64,000 nt of DNA. Source: JAQVEB01 sp028698105. Its GTDB lineage: Bacteria; Bacteroidota; Bacteroidia; Bacteroidales; Dysgonomonadaceae. The DNA lies in the NCBI GenBank assembly GCA_964293155.1, contig CAXYYA010000006.1:1-64000 (forward strand), written 5' to 3'. The notes beneath the pieces were generated by a model. The model was given only the letters and a program-made list of their open reading frames with translations. It searched no databases and was not told the origin of the DNA. Positions within the stretch are counted from its first letter, which is position 1. The number at the start of each line of letters is the position of its first letter. Below are positions 52,627 to 60,972 of this stretch, one piece after another. Both the position numbers and the translations under genes were made by a program.

Positions 52627-53613
52627 CTATTTCAGTAACTCCGTGAGTTTCTGTTCAATGATTTTCACATCGGCTGTCCGTTCAACGATAACACCCTCAG
52701 GGTTAATCAAAAAGCTCATCGGAATCCATTTTATGGCATACAGGGCGGTTACGGGATTTTCCCAACCTCCGGTTGTAACAACATGATTCCAGGTGAGGCC
52801 ATCCTTCTCGATTGCCTGTCTCCATTTGTCTTTGTCCTCATCCAACGATACGCCTAAGATGGTAAAGTTTTTATCTTTGAATTTATCGTAAATCTTTACG
52901 AGTTCGGGATTTGTTTTCCGGCAGTCCGGACACCATGAAGCCCAAAAATCCATCAACACATACTTTCCCTTTAGCGAGCCAAGGCTCAACGAATTGCCGT
53001 CGGGCGTTTCCAGCGTGAAATCGGGCGCAGGCTGTCCGGGTTGAATTTTTGATAACGCAGTGATCTCTTCATCGAGTTGGGCGGTATAGGGGTGATTTTT
53101 TAACGAATCCGATACGGCCGATCGCAATTCTTTCAGTTGGTTGTAGTCGAATTTATAGGTTTCCCGATTCAGAAAATAAAGCCCGAGCGGCGAGGAGGGA
53201 TTGCTTTTCAGCAAACTATCCGTCTTCAATGTTCCTGCGGCAGCCCGAGGCAACAGATCGTTGAAAAGTTGCGCATCGGCTGCGCCGGAAAGGCTTTCAA
53301 TCTCCCAATCGGGCGTGATGCCAACATTAAGCGGAGCATTTTCGACATACACCTGAACGCGTTTCGATTTTTGCTCCGGTGAAAGAACGTAAACCATTGG
53401 TTGAGCCACCGAGCCTTTGAAAACCACCTTATTACCGGCAATTTGAACGGAATCCAGCGCGATGTATTCCCTGCCTTTAAGCTCTTTCAGGTAAACCCAT
53501 CCTTTTGTATCGGCCGGCACCGTTACGTTGATCGTATAGCCTTCGGCTTGTTTTTGCTGTTTGCAGGACAACACGATAGCTGCAAACAAGAATAAAGCGA
53601 TGTATTTTTTCAT
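52627..53613 (-). CDS. TlpA-like thioredoxin lipoprotein with N-terminal DUF4369-type domain
   Basis: The 328-residue product has an SPII signal MKKYIALFLFAAIVLSC (Cys 17), a beta-rich N-terminal domain (about 24-110, YTINVTVPADTKGWVYLKEL) as in DUF4369, a helical linker, and a C-terminal thioredoxin domain (about 195-328). The redox site is WASWCPDCRKTNPE (CPDC), followed by a cis-Pro region WIPMSFLINPEG. It should reduce or rearrange disulfides in the periplasm; cytochrome c maturation or resistance to oxidants are typical roles. Confidence 0.88.
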   Translation of the reverse strand: MKKYIALFLFAAIVLSCKQQKQAEGYTINVTVPADTKGWVYLKELKGREYIALDSVQIAGNKVVFKGSVAQPMVYVLSPEQKSKRVQVYVENAPLNVGITPDWEIESLSGAADAQLFNDLLPRAAAGTLKTDSLLKSNPSSPLGLYFLNRETYKFDYNQLKELRSAVSDSLKNHPYTAQLDEEITALSKIQPGQPAPDFTLETPDGNSLSLGSLKGKYVLMDFWASWCPDCRKTNPELVKIYDKFKDKNFTILGVSLDEDKDKWRQAIEKDGLTWNHVVTTGGWENPVTALYAIKWIPMSFLINPEGVIVERTADVKIIEQKLTELLK

Positions 53614-53621
53614 TGTAAAAA

Positions 53622-53921
53622 TTATATTTTTCTTTTTTTAGGATTTTGGCGGTTTGAGAAAAAAGAAAGTACATGAATCTGATTTCCTTTTACCCTATAA
53701 TACAATGTATTATATTTTAATATTACCGCTTTATGGACATGCTGTTTCTCGGATTTTGGGAAAATCGTCGGATTGAGAGATATTAATTCAGTTGTATTTT
53801 CAATTTTTTGGGCAAGTTTTCTGATTTCCTTTTCAGAAAATCGTTCACGGAGATAACGTATTGTTTGTTCTAATTCACGTAAAGCATGATTAGTCCAAAG
53901 TACTTTATAACCACTTTTCAT
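53622..53921 (-). CDS. RelE/ParE-family toxin
   Basis: The 99-residue basic protein has the ParE pattern: YKVLWTNHALRELEQTIRYL at the N-terminus, a helical pair, then ISLNPTIFPKSEKQHVHKAVILKYNTLYYRVKGNQIHVLSFFSNRQNP with the terminal strand and the Asn-Arg-Gln motif. ParE toxins act on DNA gyrase and RelE toxins on mRNA; the presence of FFSNRQNP favours the ParE branch, as inference. The gene overlaps the antitoxin gene by 17 bp. Confidence 0.83.
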   Translation of the reverse strand: MKSGYKVLWTNHALRELEQTIRYLRERFSEKEIRKLAQKIENTTELISLNPTIFPKSEKQHVHKAVILKYNTLYYRVKGNQIHVLSFFSNRQNPKKRKI

Positions 53922-54144
53922 AAAGCTTTCGAGCTTCCGCGTGAGATACTAACCGATCGTTATCGGCATCGGCAATTCCTTCTTCGATTGAGGTGCGTTC
54001 ATCCTCGGAAATGGAATCCCACCAGTCCTTCGCTTCTTCGTTTCTGATTTGTATCAATTTTTTTATAATTGACGTGTCTTCAACCGTAGAGAGCCACTGA
54101 ATCAATTGAATTTTCTCGTCTAACATTTTAATATCGAGTGCCAT
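53905..54144 (-). CDS. Antitoxin of the ParE-type pair
   Basis: The start at 54144 (MALDIKMLDEKIQLIQWLST) gives 79 residues; a Met three codons upstream is also possible. The protein is acidic and helical, with DWWDSISEDERTSIEEGIADAD and a C-terminal HAEARKLYEKW, typical of small antitoxins that wrap the toxin. No obvious DNA-binding fold can be named; the N-terminus may form it. The gene overlaps the toxin by 17 bp. Its promoter (TATCTTTG at 54174-54181 on the minus strand) lies 30 bp upstream and may be autoregulated. Confidence 0.8.
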   Translation of the reverse strand: MALDIKMLDEKIQLIQWLSTVEDTSIIKKLIQIRNEEAKDWWDSISEDERTSIEEGIADADNDRLVSHAEARKLYEKWL

Positions 54145-54173
54145 TATTTTCAATTTTAGAGATGATTTTATTC

Positions 54174-54202
54174 CAAAGATACGCTATTTTCTCAGAATAC
54201 AA
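54174..54202 (-). promoter_or_regulatory. Putative promoter of the toxin-antitoxin pair
   Basis: On the minus strand TTG (about 54200-54202), an 18-bp spacer and TATCTTTG (54174-54181) form a plausible promoter 30 bp before the antitoxin ATG. Confidence 0.5.
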
Positions 54203-54209
54203 AAAAACG

Positions 54210-54233
54210 AAGGTGAACTTTTACGTCCACCTT
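54210..54233 (-). terminator. Terminator after guaA
   Basis: On the minus strand AAGGTGGAC and GTTCACCTT form a stem with one mismatch, followed by CGTTTTTTT, about 40 bp after the guaA stop. Confidence 0.65.
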
Positions 54234-54271
54234 TTTACGCTTATCGAAGCCTTAGGCATCGTCTCCTATTA

Positions 54272-55792
54272 TTACTCCCACTCAATGGTTGCCGGCGGTT
54301 TTGATGAAATATCGTACACCACACGGTTCACACCTTTTACTTTATTGATAATCTCGTTAGACACTTTCGCCAGAAACTCATACGGCAGATGCGCCCAATC
54401 GGCGGTCATGGCATCGGTGGAAGTCACTGCGCGAAGCGCAACGGCATTTTCGTACGTGCGCTCGTCGCCCATCACGCCTACCGATTGCACGGGAAGCAGG
54501 ACTACAAACGCCTGCCATACTTTGTCGTACAAACCCGATGTGCGAAGATTGGAGATAAAAATATCGTCGGCGTCCTGTGCAATGCGGACTTTCTCGGGCG
54601 TGATATCGCCCAGAATGCGCACGCCCAGTCCCGGGCCCGGGAAAGGATGACGATGGATGAGGTGAGGCTGCATCCCCAATTCCAAGCCAATCTTGCGTAC
54701 TTCGTCCTTAAACAGCAAACGCAAGGGTTCGCAGAGTTTCAGATTCATTTTTTCGGGAAGTCCGCCCACGTTGTGGTGGCTTTTAATCACGGTTCCCGTG
54801 ATGGATAGCGATTCGATGATATCGGGATAGATTGTTCCCTGCGCCAGCCATTGAATATCTTTCAGTTTGTGTGCCTCCTCGTCGAACACATCAATAAAAC
54901 CTTTTCCAATGATCTTGCGTTTGCGCTCAGGGTCGGTCACCCCCGCAAGTTCTTTGTAGAATCGCTCCTTCGCATCAATGCCGATCACGTTCAGTCCAAG
55001 ATGTTCGTAATTTTTGAGCACGGTTTCGAATTCGTTTTTGCGCAGCAAACCGTGATCCACGAAAATACACGTGAGGTTTTTGCCGATGGCTTTGTTGAGT
55101 AGTACTGCCACCACCGACGAATCCACGCCACCCGAAAGCGCAAGGATCACTTTATCGTTACCCAGCGTCTGTTTCAGATCGGCGACCGTGGCTTCGATGA
55201 ATGATGCCGGCGTCCAGTCTTTGCGCACGCCGCAAATGGTGAGGAAATTATCGAGAATTTTCGTTCCCTGTTCCGTATGGAAAACTTCGGGGTGAAACTG
55301 CACGCCCCAGGTGGGTTCGCCATCCACTTTGTAAGCTGCGATTTCCACATCTTCGGTGGAAGCGATAACACGAAAAACATCGGGAATACGCACAATGGTA
55401 TCGCCATGCGACATCCATACCTGCGAACCTTGCGAAACGCTTCCAAGCAGCGCGTCGGAAGTATCTTTCACCTTCAGGTGCGCACGGCCGTATTCGCGCG
55501 AAGCGCTTTTGCCTACTTCGCCACCCGATGATTGAGCCATCAACTGCGCACCATAGCAAATGCCGAGCACGGGATAGTGCGCGCGAATTTTGCTCAAATC
55601 CGTTTTGAAAGCATCAGCATCGTTCACAGAAAACGGGCTGCCGGAAAGGATTACGCCTTTCACCGATTCGTCCCCGAAGGGGAATTTATTGTAAGGGACA
55701 ATTTCGCAGTACGTGTTCAACTCTCTCACGCGACGGCCGATTAGTTGCGTGGTTTGCGAACCGAAATCGAGGATGATTATTTTTTCGTGCAT
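54272..55792 (-). CDS. guaA: GMP synthase (glutamine-hydrolysing)
   Basis: The enzyme converts XMP to GMP. The start at 55792 (MHEKIIILDFGSQTTQLIGR) gives 506 residues; the frame can be extended 10 codons upstream into a repeat, which I reject. Domains are the class I glutaminase with catalytic Cys 79 in GICYGAQLM and the His-Glu in QFHPEVFHTE, the ATP pyrophosphatase domain with SGGVDSS, and the dimerisation domain with RHPFPGPGLGVRI and the C-terminal KPPATIEWE. It is preceded by a -7 box at 55854. Confidence 0.95.
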   Translation of the reverse strand: MHEKIIILDFGSQTTQLIGRRVRELNTYCEIVPYNKFPFGDESVKGVILSGSPFSVNDADAFKTDLSKIRAHYPVLGICYGAQLMAQSSGGEVGKSASREYGRAHLKVKDTSDALLGSVSQGSQVWMSHGDTIVRIPDVFRVIASTEDVEIAAYKVDGEPTWGVQFHPEVFHTEQGTKILDNFLTICGVRKDWTPASFIEATVADLKQTLGNDKVILALSGGVDSSVVAVLLNKAIGKNLTCIFVDHGLLRKNEFETVLKNYEHLGLNVIGIDAKERFYKELAGVTDPERKRKIIGKGFIDVFDEEAHKLKDIQWLAQGTIYPDIIESLSITGTVIKSHHNVGGLPEKMNLKLCEPLRLLFKDEVRKIGLELGMQPHLIHRHPFPGPGLGVRILGDITPEKVRIAQDADDIFISNLRTSGLYDKVWQAFVVLLPVQSVGVMGDERTYENAVALRAVTSTDAMTADWAHLPYEFLAKVSNEIINKVKGVNRVVYDISSKPPATIEWE

Positions 55793-55808
55793 ATTTTTTT
55801 GATTGGTA

Positions 55809-55830
55809 GAGACGCAATGCATTGCGCCTG
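55809..55830. repeat. TAGAGACG-type palindrome, copy 1
   Basis: GAGACGCAATGCATTGCGC contains a 14-bp perfect palindrome (55813-55826). Related palindromes lie at 59992-60013 and 63823-63849. It sits between the guaA promoter box and start codon, in the leader. Confidence 0.6.
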
Positions 55831-55853
55831 TACAGAAATTAGAATTTGTGGTG

Positions 55854-55861
55854 CAAAGATA
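55854..55861 (-). promoter_or_regulatory. Putative -7 box for guaA
   Basis: On the minus strand this reads TATCTTTG (TAnnTTTG), about 60 bp before the guaA ATG; the leader then holds a palindromic repeat. Confidence 0.4.
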
Positions 55862-55925
55862 ACAAAACTTATGTTTTCCTCTTATACCTACTATTCGTTA
55901 TATCTAAAAATTGCACGAAAAGATG

Positions 55926-55933
55926 TATTTTTG
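55926..55933 (+). promoter_or_regulatory. Putative -7 box for the CPBP protease gene
   Basis: TATTTTTG fits TAnnTTTG, 26 bp before the ATG at 55960. Confidence 0.45.
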
Positions 55934-55959
55934 CAGTTCAATGTTAATTAAATAATAAT

Positions 55960-56952
55960 ATGAAACACTTAGAACGCGGTCTTTTCGGCCAAAACAGTTT
56001 TTGGCGATACCTCGGCGTAACGCTTTTTCTCTTTATCGTAGTTTCTCTGGTTGGAGCCATCCCGTTGGCCGGCGTATTGATCTACAAAATGATCTCAACA
56101 GGCGTTTATCCCGATACGAGCAACGTGAACGCACTTGATTTCTCCATTTACGGAATTTCAAAAAATACAGGCTTAGCCCTTATGTTATTGATGTATGTGG
56201 CTATGTTTTTCGTTTTCAAATGGATTGTGAAACCCATTCACGGACGAACGCTGAACGAAACCGTAAACGGACGAAACTTTATCCGCAAAAACCGGATATG
56301 GACAGGAATGCTGGTTTGGGGAGCGTGTTTGGCGGTTTCTTTCATTGTTGGTCTTGTGTCTTCTCCCCAAGATTACGAATTGCAATTCAATCTTGCGAAA
56401 TTCATTCCCTTACTTCTCATTGTCATTCTCATTTTGCCGTTCCAAACTTCGTTCGAAGAAATATTTTTCAGAGGTTACCTCTCACAGGGCGTAGCCAAAT
56501 GGACGAAAAACCGATGGTGGGTGCTGGTAATTATCTCGCTGACATTCGGGCTTATGCACGCTGCTAATCCCGAAGTGAAGGAATTCGGATTTTGGGCTGC
56601 TATGCCGCAATACATCCTCATGGGATTTTTGTTGGGTTTCGTGTCCATTCTCGACGACGGTATCGAAATTGCACTCGGCATGCACTTCATCAACAACGCC
56701 TTCGGATCGTTGCTCACCACGCACAGCGCATCGGCGCTTCAAACCGATGCCATATATGAAATAAAAAATATTGATGCCACAACCGATCTTCTCTCGTTGA
56801 TCGTTATGATCGGGATTACCATCGCGATACTGCAACGAATATACAAATGGGATTTTCGCGTTATGAACAGAAGAATTGAGCCGGAATTGCCGCCTGTTCC
56901 CCAATACATTCCTCCTGCTATACCCAATGAAGGAACATTGCAAAATCCTTAA
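55960..56952 (+). CDS. CPBP-family intramembrane metalloprotease
   Basis: The 330-residue protein has about eight membrane helices. The CPBP/Abi core motifs are visible: the EExxxR-type FEEIFFRGYLSQGV (about 167-180), FGLMHAANPEV and MHFINNAFGSL, which supply the metal-binding Glu and His residues. It is related to CAAX prenyl proteases; in bacteria such proteins act in membrane protein processing or bacteriocin immunity. The substrate is unknown. The C-terminus has a Pro-rich cytoplasmic tail. Confidence 0.87.
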   Translation: MKHLERGLFGQNSFWRYLGVTLFLFIVVSLVGAIPLAGVLIYKMISTGVYPDTSNVNALDFSIYGISKNTGLALMLLMYVAMFFVFKWIVKPIHGRTLNETVNGRNFIRKNRIWTGMLVWGACLAVSFIVGLVSSPQDYELQFNLAKFIPLLLIVILILPFQTSFEEIFFRGYLSQGVAKWTKNRWWVLVIISLTFGLMHAANPEVKEFGFWAAMPQYILMGFLLGFVSILDDGIEIALGMHFINNAFGSLLTTHSASALQTDAIYEIKNIDATTDLLSLIVMIGITIAILQRIYKWDFRVMNRRIEPELPPVPQYIPPAIPNEGTLQNP

Positions 56953-57011
56953 AATAACTTTATAAACAAGTATATTAACGAAAAAAGGGAACGATTTTTA
57001 AACAATATTAC

Positions 57012-57019
57012 TATCTTTG
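57012..57019 (+). promoter_or_regulatory. Putative -7 box for the TPR gene at 57040
   Basis: TATCTTTG fits TAnnTTTG, 20 bp before the ATG at 57040. Confidence 0.5.
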
Positions 57020-57039
57020 AGAATTGGAATTTTTTGGCA

Positions 57040-58470
57040 ATGAAATTACGCTTTTTGTTTTATATTCTAACTTTAATTTCTACTTGGATTACCATTCAGG
57101 GACAAACTATCGCTGATGCCAAACAATTATTTTCCGAAGGAAAGTTTGCCGAGGCCCTTCCTGTGTTAAAATCCGAATATGCGCTCAATCCCGAATCCGC
57201 TGAATTGAACGAGTTGTTGGGGATTTCCGCCTACAAAACCGGAAATATTGCCCTGGCGGAAAAATGCCTCGCCTTTGCTTCGCAAAAAAGACAAGCCGAA
57301 GCTTCGTTATACTTGGGCGAATTGTATGCACGCATGTACCGGTTTTCAGATGCCGAGAAGGAGTTTGCCAAATACGAGCGCGCGAAAAGACGCGATAAAA
57401 ACGCGTTATCGGTGTTGGAAGAAAAAAGAAGGTATGCCGATCAATTAAAGAAACTTATTCGTCGAACCGAAAACATTCAGATCATTGACAGTCTGGTCGT
57501 TCCAAAACCCGATTTTTTGCAAGCCTATCATTTGAGCGCTTCAGCCGGATCGTTGATGCCGGTAAACGATTTTTTCAAAAATTTATCTGCCGGTTCGCTG
57601 CCCCTGTTTCTGAACGAACGCAAGGACAAAGTGTACTTTCCGCAGAGAGATTCCCTGAAAGGTTGGGATATTTACTCTATGGAAAAGCTGTTGGATAACT
57701 TCGGTAACCAGAAGTTACTTCCCGACAACATCAACGACAAAGGCGACCAGGCCTATCCGTTTGTAATGGCCGACGGACTCACGACCTATTTTGCTTCCTC
57801 GGGACATAACTCCATGGGCGGATACGATATGTACATCACGCGATATAATTTAGCATCGGATTCTTACCTGAATCCCAACCAGTTGAACATGCCGTTCAAT
57901 TCGCCGTTCAACGATTACATGCTGGCCGTTGACGAAGAAAAGGGCGTGGGCTGGTTTGCCACCGACCGGTTTCAACCCGTTGATTCGGTTTGCGTTTACA
58001 CGTTTATCCCTAATCCGCGGGTAACATTGGTGGATAGCGCCGATGAGAATTACATGACCGGGAGAGCACGAATCGCTTCGCTTCGCGATACATGGCAACC
58101 GGGTGTGGATTACACGGCATTGATCGCAACCGCAAAACAAAACACCGTGCCAACGATTGCTGACGCAAAACAAGGCGATTTCGCCTTTGTGATTGACGAC
58201 GCCCGAACCTATCACCGGCTGGGGGATTTCAGGAATCCGTCAGCACGCGAACTCTATGCCAAGGTCATCAACCTGCAAAAAGAGCTCAACCGGAATCAGG
58301 AGGAGCTCGCAGCACGCCGCGAACAATACCGGCAAAGTGGTGCCGATGCCCGAAGCAATCTTTCCGCTTCCATTTTATCGCTGGAAAGAGCCGTGGAAGC
58401 GCTTTACAGAGAAATTCAACAACTTACGGTTCAGAGCCGTAACCAAGAGATAAGAAACACGTTTAATTAA
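57040..58470 (+). CDS. TPR- and PD40-containing periplasmic protein
   Basis: The ATG at 57040 (MKLRFLFYILTLISTWITIQG) supplies a signal peptide; a TTG two codons upstream is not needed. The 476-residue product has TPR-like helices (about 22-130, AKQLFSEGKFAEALPVLKSEY...), beta-propeller-like PD40 strands (about 165-300, DKVYFPQRDSLKGWDIYSME, GLTTYFASSGHNSMGGYDMY, VGWFATDRF), and a C-terminal coiled coil (about 400-470). It resembles PD40/OmpA-type cell-envelope proteins but has no OmpA domain, so it may be a scaffold near the outer membrane. It is followed by nfeD. Confidence 0.75.
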   Translation: MKLRFLFYILTLISTWITIQGQTIADAKQLFSEGKFAEALPVLKSEYALNPESAELNELLGISAYKTGNIALAEKCLAFASQKRQAEASLYLGELYARMYRFSDAEKEFAKYERAKRRDKNALSVLEEKRRYADQLKKLIRRTENIQIIDSLVVPKPDFLQAYHLSASAGSLMPVNDFFKNLSAGSLPLFLNERKDKVYFPQRDSLKGWDIYSMEKLLDNFGNQKLLPDNINDKGDQAYPFVMADGLTTYFASSGHNSMGGYDMYITRYNLASDSYLNPNQLNMPFNSPFNDYMLAVDEEKGVGWFATDRFQPVDSVCVYTFIPNPRVTLVDSADENYMTGRARIASLRDTWQPGVDYTALIATAKQNTVPTIADAKQGDFAFVIDDARTYHRLGDFRNPSARELYAKVINLQKELNRNQEELAARREQYRQSGADARSNLSASILSLERAVEALYREIQQLTVQSRNQEIRNTFN

Positions 58471-58487
58471 CCCTTCATACAAAAAAT

Positions 58488-58973
58488 ATGAGTTTCGACC
58501 TTATTATCGTCTCCGTTGTTATTTTGCTGGGAATTATTTTCCTGCTGTTGGAGATTTTTTTGTTGCCGGGCGTAGGTATCGCCGGTATCGCGGGACTGTT
58601 GTTTGTGCTTGGCGGCATTGTGTATGCCTATTTATACATCGGCCCGACGGCGGGGAACATTTTGCTCGTAGCGACCGCACTGCTTATTGGAGGCGGTTTT
58701 GTGGCGTTGCTCAAGTCGAAATCGCTCGAAAAAATAGGGCTGAAAGCCGAGATAAAAGATTCCGTGGATAACAGCGATCTGCAAAAAATCGCCGTGGGAG
58801 ACACCGGCAGCGCCGTTTCGCGATTAAACCCGATGGGAAAAGTAATGGTAAACGGCATTATGTTTGAAGCGAAATCGCTTGATCGCGAGATGATTGACGA
58901 AGACTCCGAAATTGAGGTCGTAAAGATCAACACATCCAATATTATTGTAAAATCAAAAGAAACAATCATTTAA
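58488..58973 (+). CDS. NfeD-family membrane protein
   Basis: The 161-residue protein has three N-terminal membrane helices (about 4-80) and a C-terminal OB-fold domain (about 95-160, IAVGDTGSAVSRLNPMGKVMVNG...VEVVKINTSNIIVK). It lacks the Clp-type protease domain of long NfeD proteins. Short NfeD proteins work with flotillin-type SPFH proteins, and floA follows after 24 bp, so this is the standard pair. The combined function is organising membrane microdomains. Confidence 0.87.
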   Translation: MSFDLIIVSVVILLGIIFLLLEIFLLPGVGIAGIAGLLFVLGGIVYAYLYIGPTAGNILLVATALLIGGGFVALLKSKSLEKIGLKAEIKDSVDNSDLQKIAVGDTGSAVSRLNPMGKVMVNGIMFEAKSLDREMIDEDSEIEVVKINTSNIIVKSKETII

Positions 58974-58997
58974 ATATAAACTTAAAAATTTTAATTT

Positions 58998-59984
58998 ATG
59001 GAATTCAGTTTAATTATCATTATTGCGATAATCGTAATTTTCGTACTAATTTTCTTCCATTACGTACCTTTTTTCTTGTGGATCAACGCATTATCGGCAG
59101 GAGTCCGCATTTCGCTGGTTCAACTGTTCCTGATGCGCCTGCGCCGCGTGCCGCCGCACACCATCGTTTACGCGATGATCGAGGCCCACAAGGCTGGGTT
59201 GAAAAACGTAACGCGGGATAACCTCGAAGCGCATTACCTGGCCGGAGGACACGTGGAAAAAGTGGTTCACGCACTCGTTTCGGCCTCCAAAGCCAATATT
59301 GATTTGCCGTTTCAAATGGCAACGGCCATTGACCTTGCCGGACGCGATGTGTTGGAAGCCGTGCAAATGTCAGTAAACCCGAAAGTAATTGACACACCGC
59401 CTGTTACGGCCGTGGCTATTGACGGTATTCAGTTGATCGCCAAAGCGCGTGTAACGGTTCGCGCCAACATCAAGCAGTTGGTCGGCGGAGCCGGCGAAGA
59501 AACCGTGCTGGCACGTGTAGGCGAAGGTATTGTATCGTCCATCGGTTCCGCAGCGTCTCATAAATCGGTATTGGAAAACCCCGATTCAATCTCGAAGCTC
59601 GTGCTGAAAAAAGGGTTGGATGCAGGAACCGCCTTTGAGATCCTTTCCATTGATATTGCCGATATTGACATAGGCAAAAATATCGGCGCTGTGCTGCAAA
59701 TGGATCAGGCGCAAGCCGACAAAAACATCGCGCAGGCCCGCGCCGAAGAGCGTCGCGCCATGGCCATCGCCCTGGAACAGGAAATGAAAGCCAAAGCGCA
59801 GGAAGCCCGCGCAAAAGTTATTGAAGCCGAAGTACAAATCCCGATGGCCATGGCCGAAGCTTTCCGCAGCGGAAACCTGGGAATTATGGATTATTACCGG
59901 TTTCAAAACATAAAAGCCGACACCGATATGCGCGATGCTATTGCCAAACCACAAGGTGGAGAAAAAAAAGAAAGTTCAAAATAA
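58998..59984 (+). CDS. floA: Flotillin-like protein FloA
   Basis: This SPFH-type membrane scaffold has an N-terminal membrane helix (about 3-27), the FloA core (ALSAGVRISLVQLFLMRLRRVPP, RDNLEAHYLAGGHVEKVVHALV, PVTAVAIDGIQLIAKARVTV) and a C-terminal coiled coil rich in Ala, Glu and Gln (about 230-300, ARAEERRAMAIALEQEMKAKA). The 328-residue length is normal. It is paired with nfeD. FloA proteins assemble in membrane patches and affect fluidity and signalling. Confidence 0.92.
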   Translation: MEFSLIIIIAIIVIFVLIFFHYVPFFLWINALSAGVRISLVQLFLMRLRRVPPHTIVYAMIEAHKAGLKNVTRDNLEAHYLAGGHVEKVVHALVSASKANIDLPFQMATAIDLAGRDVLEAVQMSVNPKVIDTPPVTAVAIDGIQLIAKARVTVRANIKQLVGGAGEETVLARVGEGIVSSIGSAASHKSVLENPDSISKLVLKKGLDAGTAFEILSIDIADIDIGKNIGAVLQMDQAQADKNIAQARAEERRAMAIALEQEMKAKAQEARAKVIEAEVQIPMAMAEAFRSGNLGIMDYYRFQNIKADTDMRDAIAKPQGGEKKESSK

Positions 59985-59991
59985 CCCCTGT

Positions 59992-60044
59992 AGAGACGCG
60001 ATGCATCGCGTCTTAATAACACAAAGACACAAAGCATTGTGTCT
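59992..60044. repeat. Two hairpins between floA and the nucleoside phosphorylase gene
   Basis: AGACGCGATGCATCGCGTCT (59994-60013) is a perfect 20-bp palindrome of the TAGAGACG family. AGACACAA/TTGTGTCT (60025-60044) is a second hairpin. An in-frame GTG at 60039 lies inside the second hairpin and is not used as the start of the next gene. Confidence 0.65.
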
Positions 60045-60062
60045 CTACAAATGTATCCTATT

Positions 60063-60929
60063 ATGAGAATAATCCCCGAATCTGAATTTATCATCAATCC
60101 CGATGGGAGCGCTTTTCATCTGCACATTAAACCCGATCAGTTATCGGACAAAATTGTGATGATGGGCGATCCCGCCCGGGTGACCATGACCGCCTCGTTT
60201 TTCGACAGCATTGAGTGCGACGTGCAAAGCCGCGAATTTCACACCGTTACGGGAACTTACAAAGGAAAAAGAATTACGGCACTCTCTCACGGTATCGGAA
60301 CCGATAACATTGACATCGTCCTCACCGAACTGGATGCGTTGGCGAACATTGATTTCGAAACGCGAAGCGTGAAAAAGGAGTTCAAACAACTGACCATGAT
60401 CCGCGTGGGTACTTCGGGCGGCATGCAACCGCATTGCCCCGTGGGATCGTACGTGGTTTCGGAAAAATCCATCGGATTAGACGGGCTGATTCACTACTAT
60501 GCCGGGTCGAAAGAAATCAGGGAGGAAGATTTCGAAGAAGCGTTCCAGAAGCACGTAAACTGGTCGCCGTACAATTGCGTGCCTTATGTGGTGAGCGCCG
60601 ATGAAGAGTTGGTAGAACGCATCGGTTACGATATGATAAAAGGCGTAACCGCCTCGGCAATAGGATTCTACGGCCCGCAAGGGCGCTACGTCAGGCTTGC
60701 GCTCGCCGATCCCGATCTGAACGCGAAAATCGAATCGTTTCGTTTTGGCGATTATTCCATCACCAATTATGAAATGGAAAGCTCGGCCATAGCTGGTCTG
60801 GGGCGGCTTATGGGGCATAAAGCCATGACGGTTTGCGCCATTATCGCCAACCGGGTTGCGCTAAAATCGAATGCCGATTACAAAGGTTCCACCGAAGACC
60901 TTATTAAAATTGTTTTAGACAGAATCTAA
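60063..60929 (+). CDS. Nucleoside phosphorylase (uridine-phosphorylase-like)
   Basis: The ATG at 60063 (MRIIPESEFIINPDGSAFHLHI) is the best fit; upstream in-frame starts lie in hairpins. The 288-residue protein has the PNP/UDP family motifs GDPARVTM (phosphate binding), SHGIGTDNIDIVLTELDAL, RVGTSGGMQ and YEMESSAIAGLG near the C-terminus, where the Glu and Met contact the ribose. It splits nucleosides to base and ribose-1-phosphate for salvage; the base preference (uridine or purine) is not fixed by what I can see. Confidence 0.87.
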   Translation: MRIIPESEFIINPDGSAFHLHIKPDQLSDKIVMMGDPARVTMTASFFDSIECDVQSREFHTVTGTYKGKRITALSHGIGTDNIDIVLTELDALANIDFETRSVKKEFKQLTMIRVGTSGGMQPHCPVGSYVVSEKSIGLDGLIHYYAGSKEIREEDFEEAFQKHVNWSPYNCVPYVVSADEELVERIGYDMIKGVTASAIGFYGPQGRYVRLALADPDLNAKIESFRFGDYSITNYEMESSAIAGLGRLMGHKAMTVCAIIANRVALKSNADYKGSTEDLIKIVLDRI

Positions 60930-60972
60930 TATAATTATCAACTTACTTACTAATCAATCAAAAGTAACAAAA

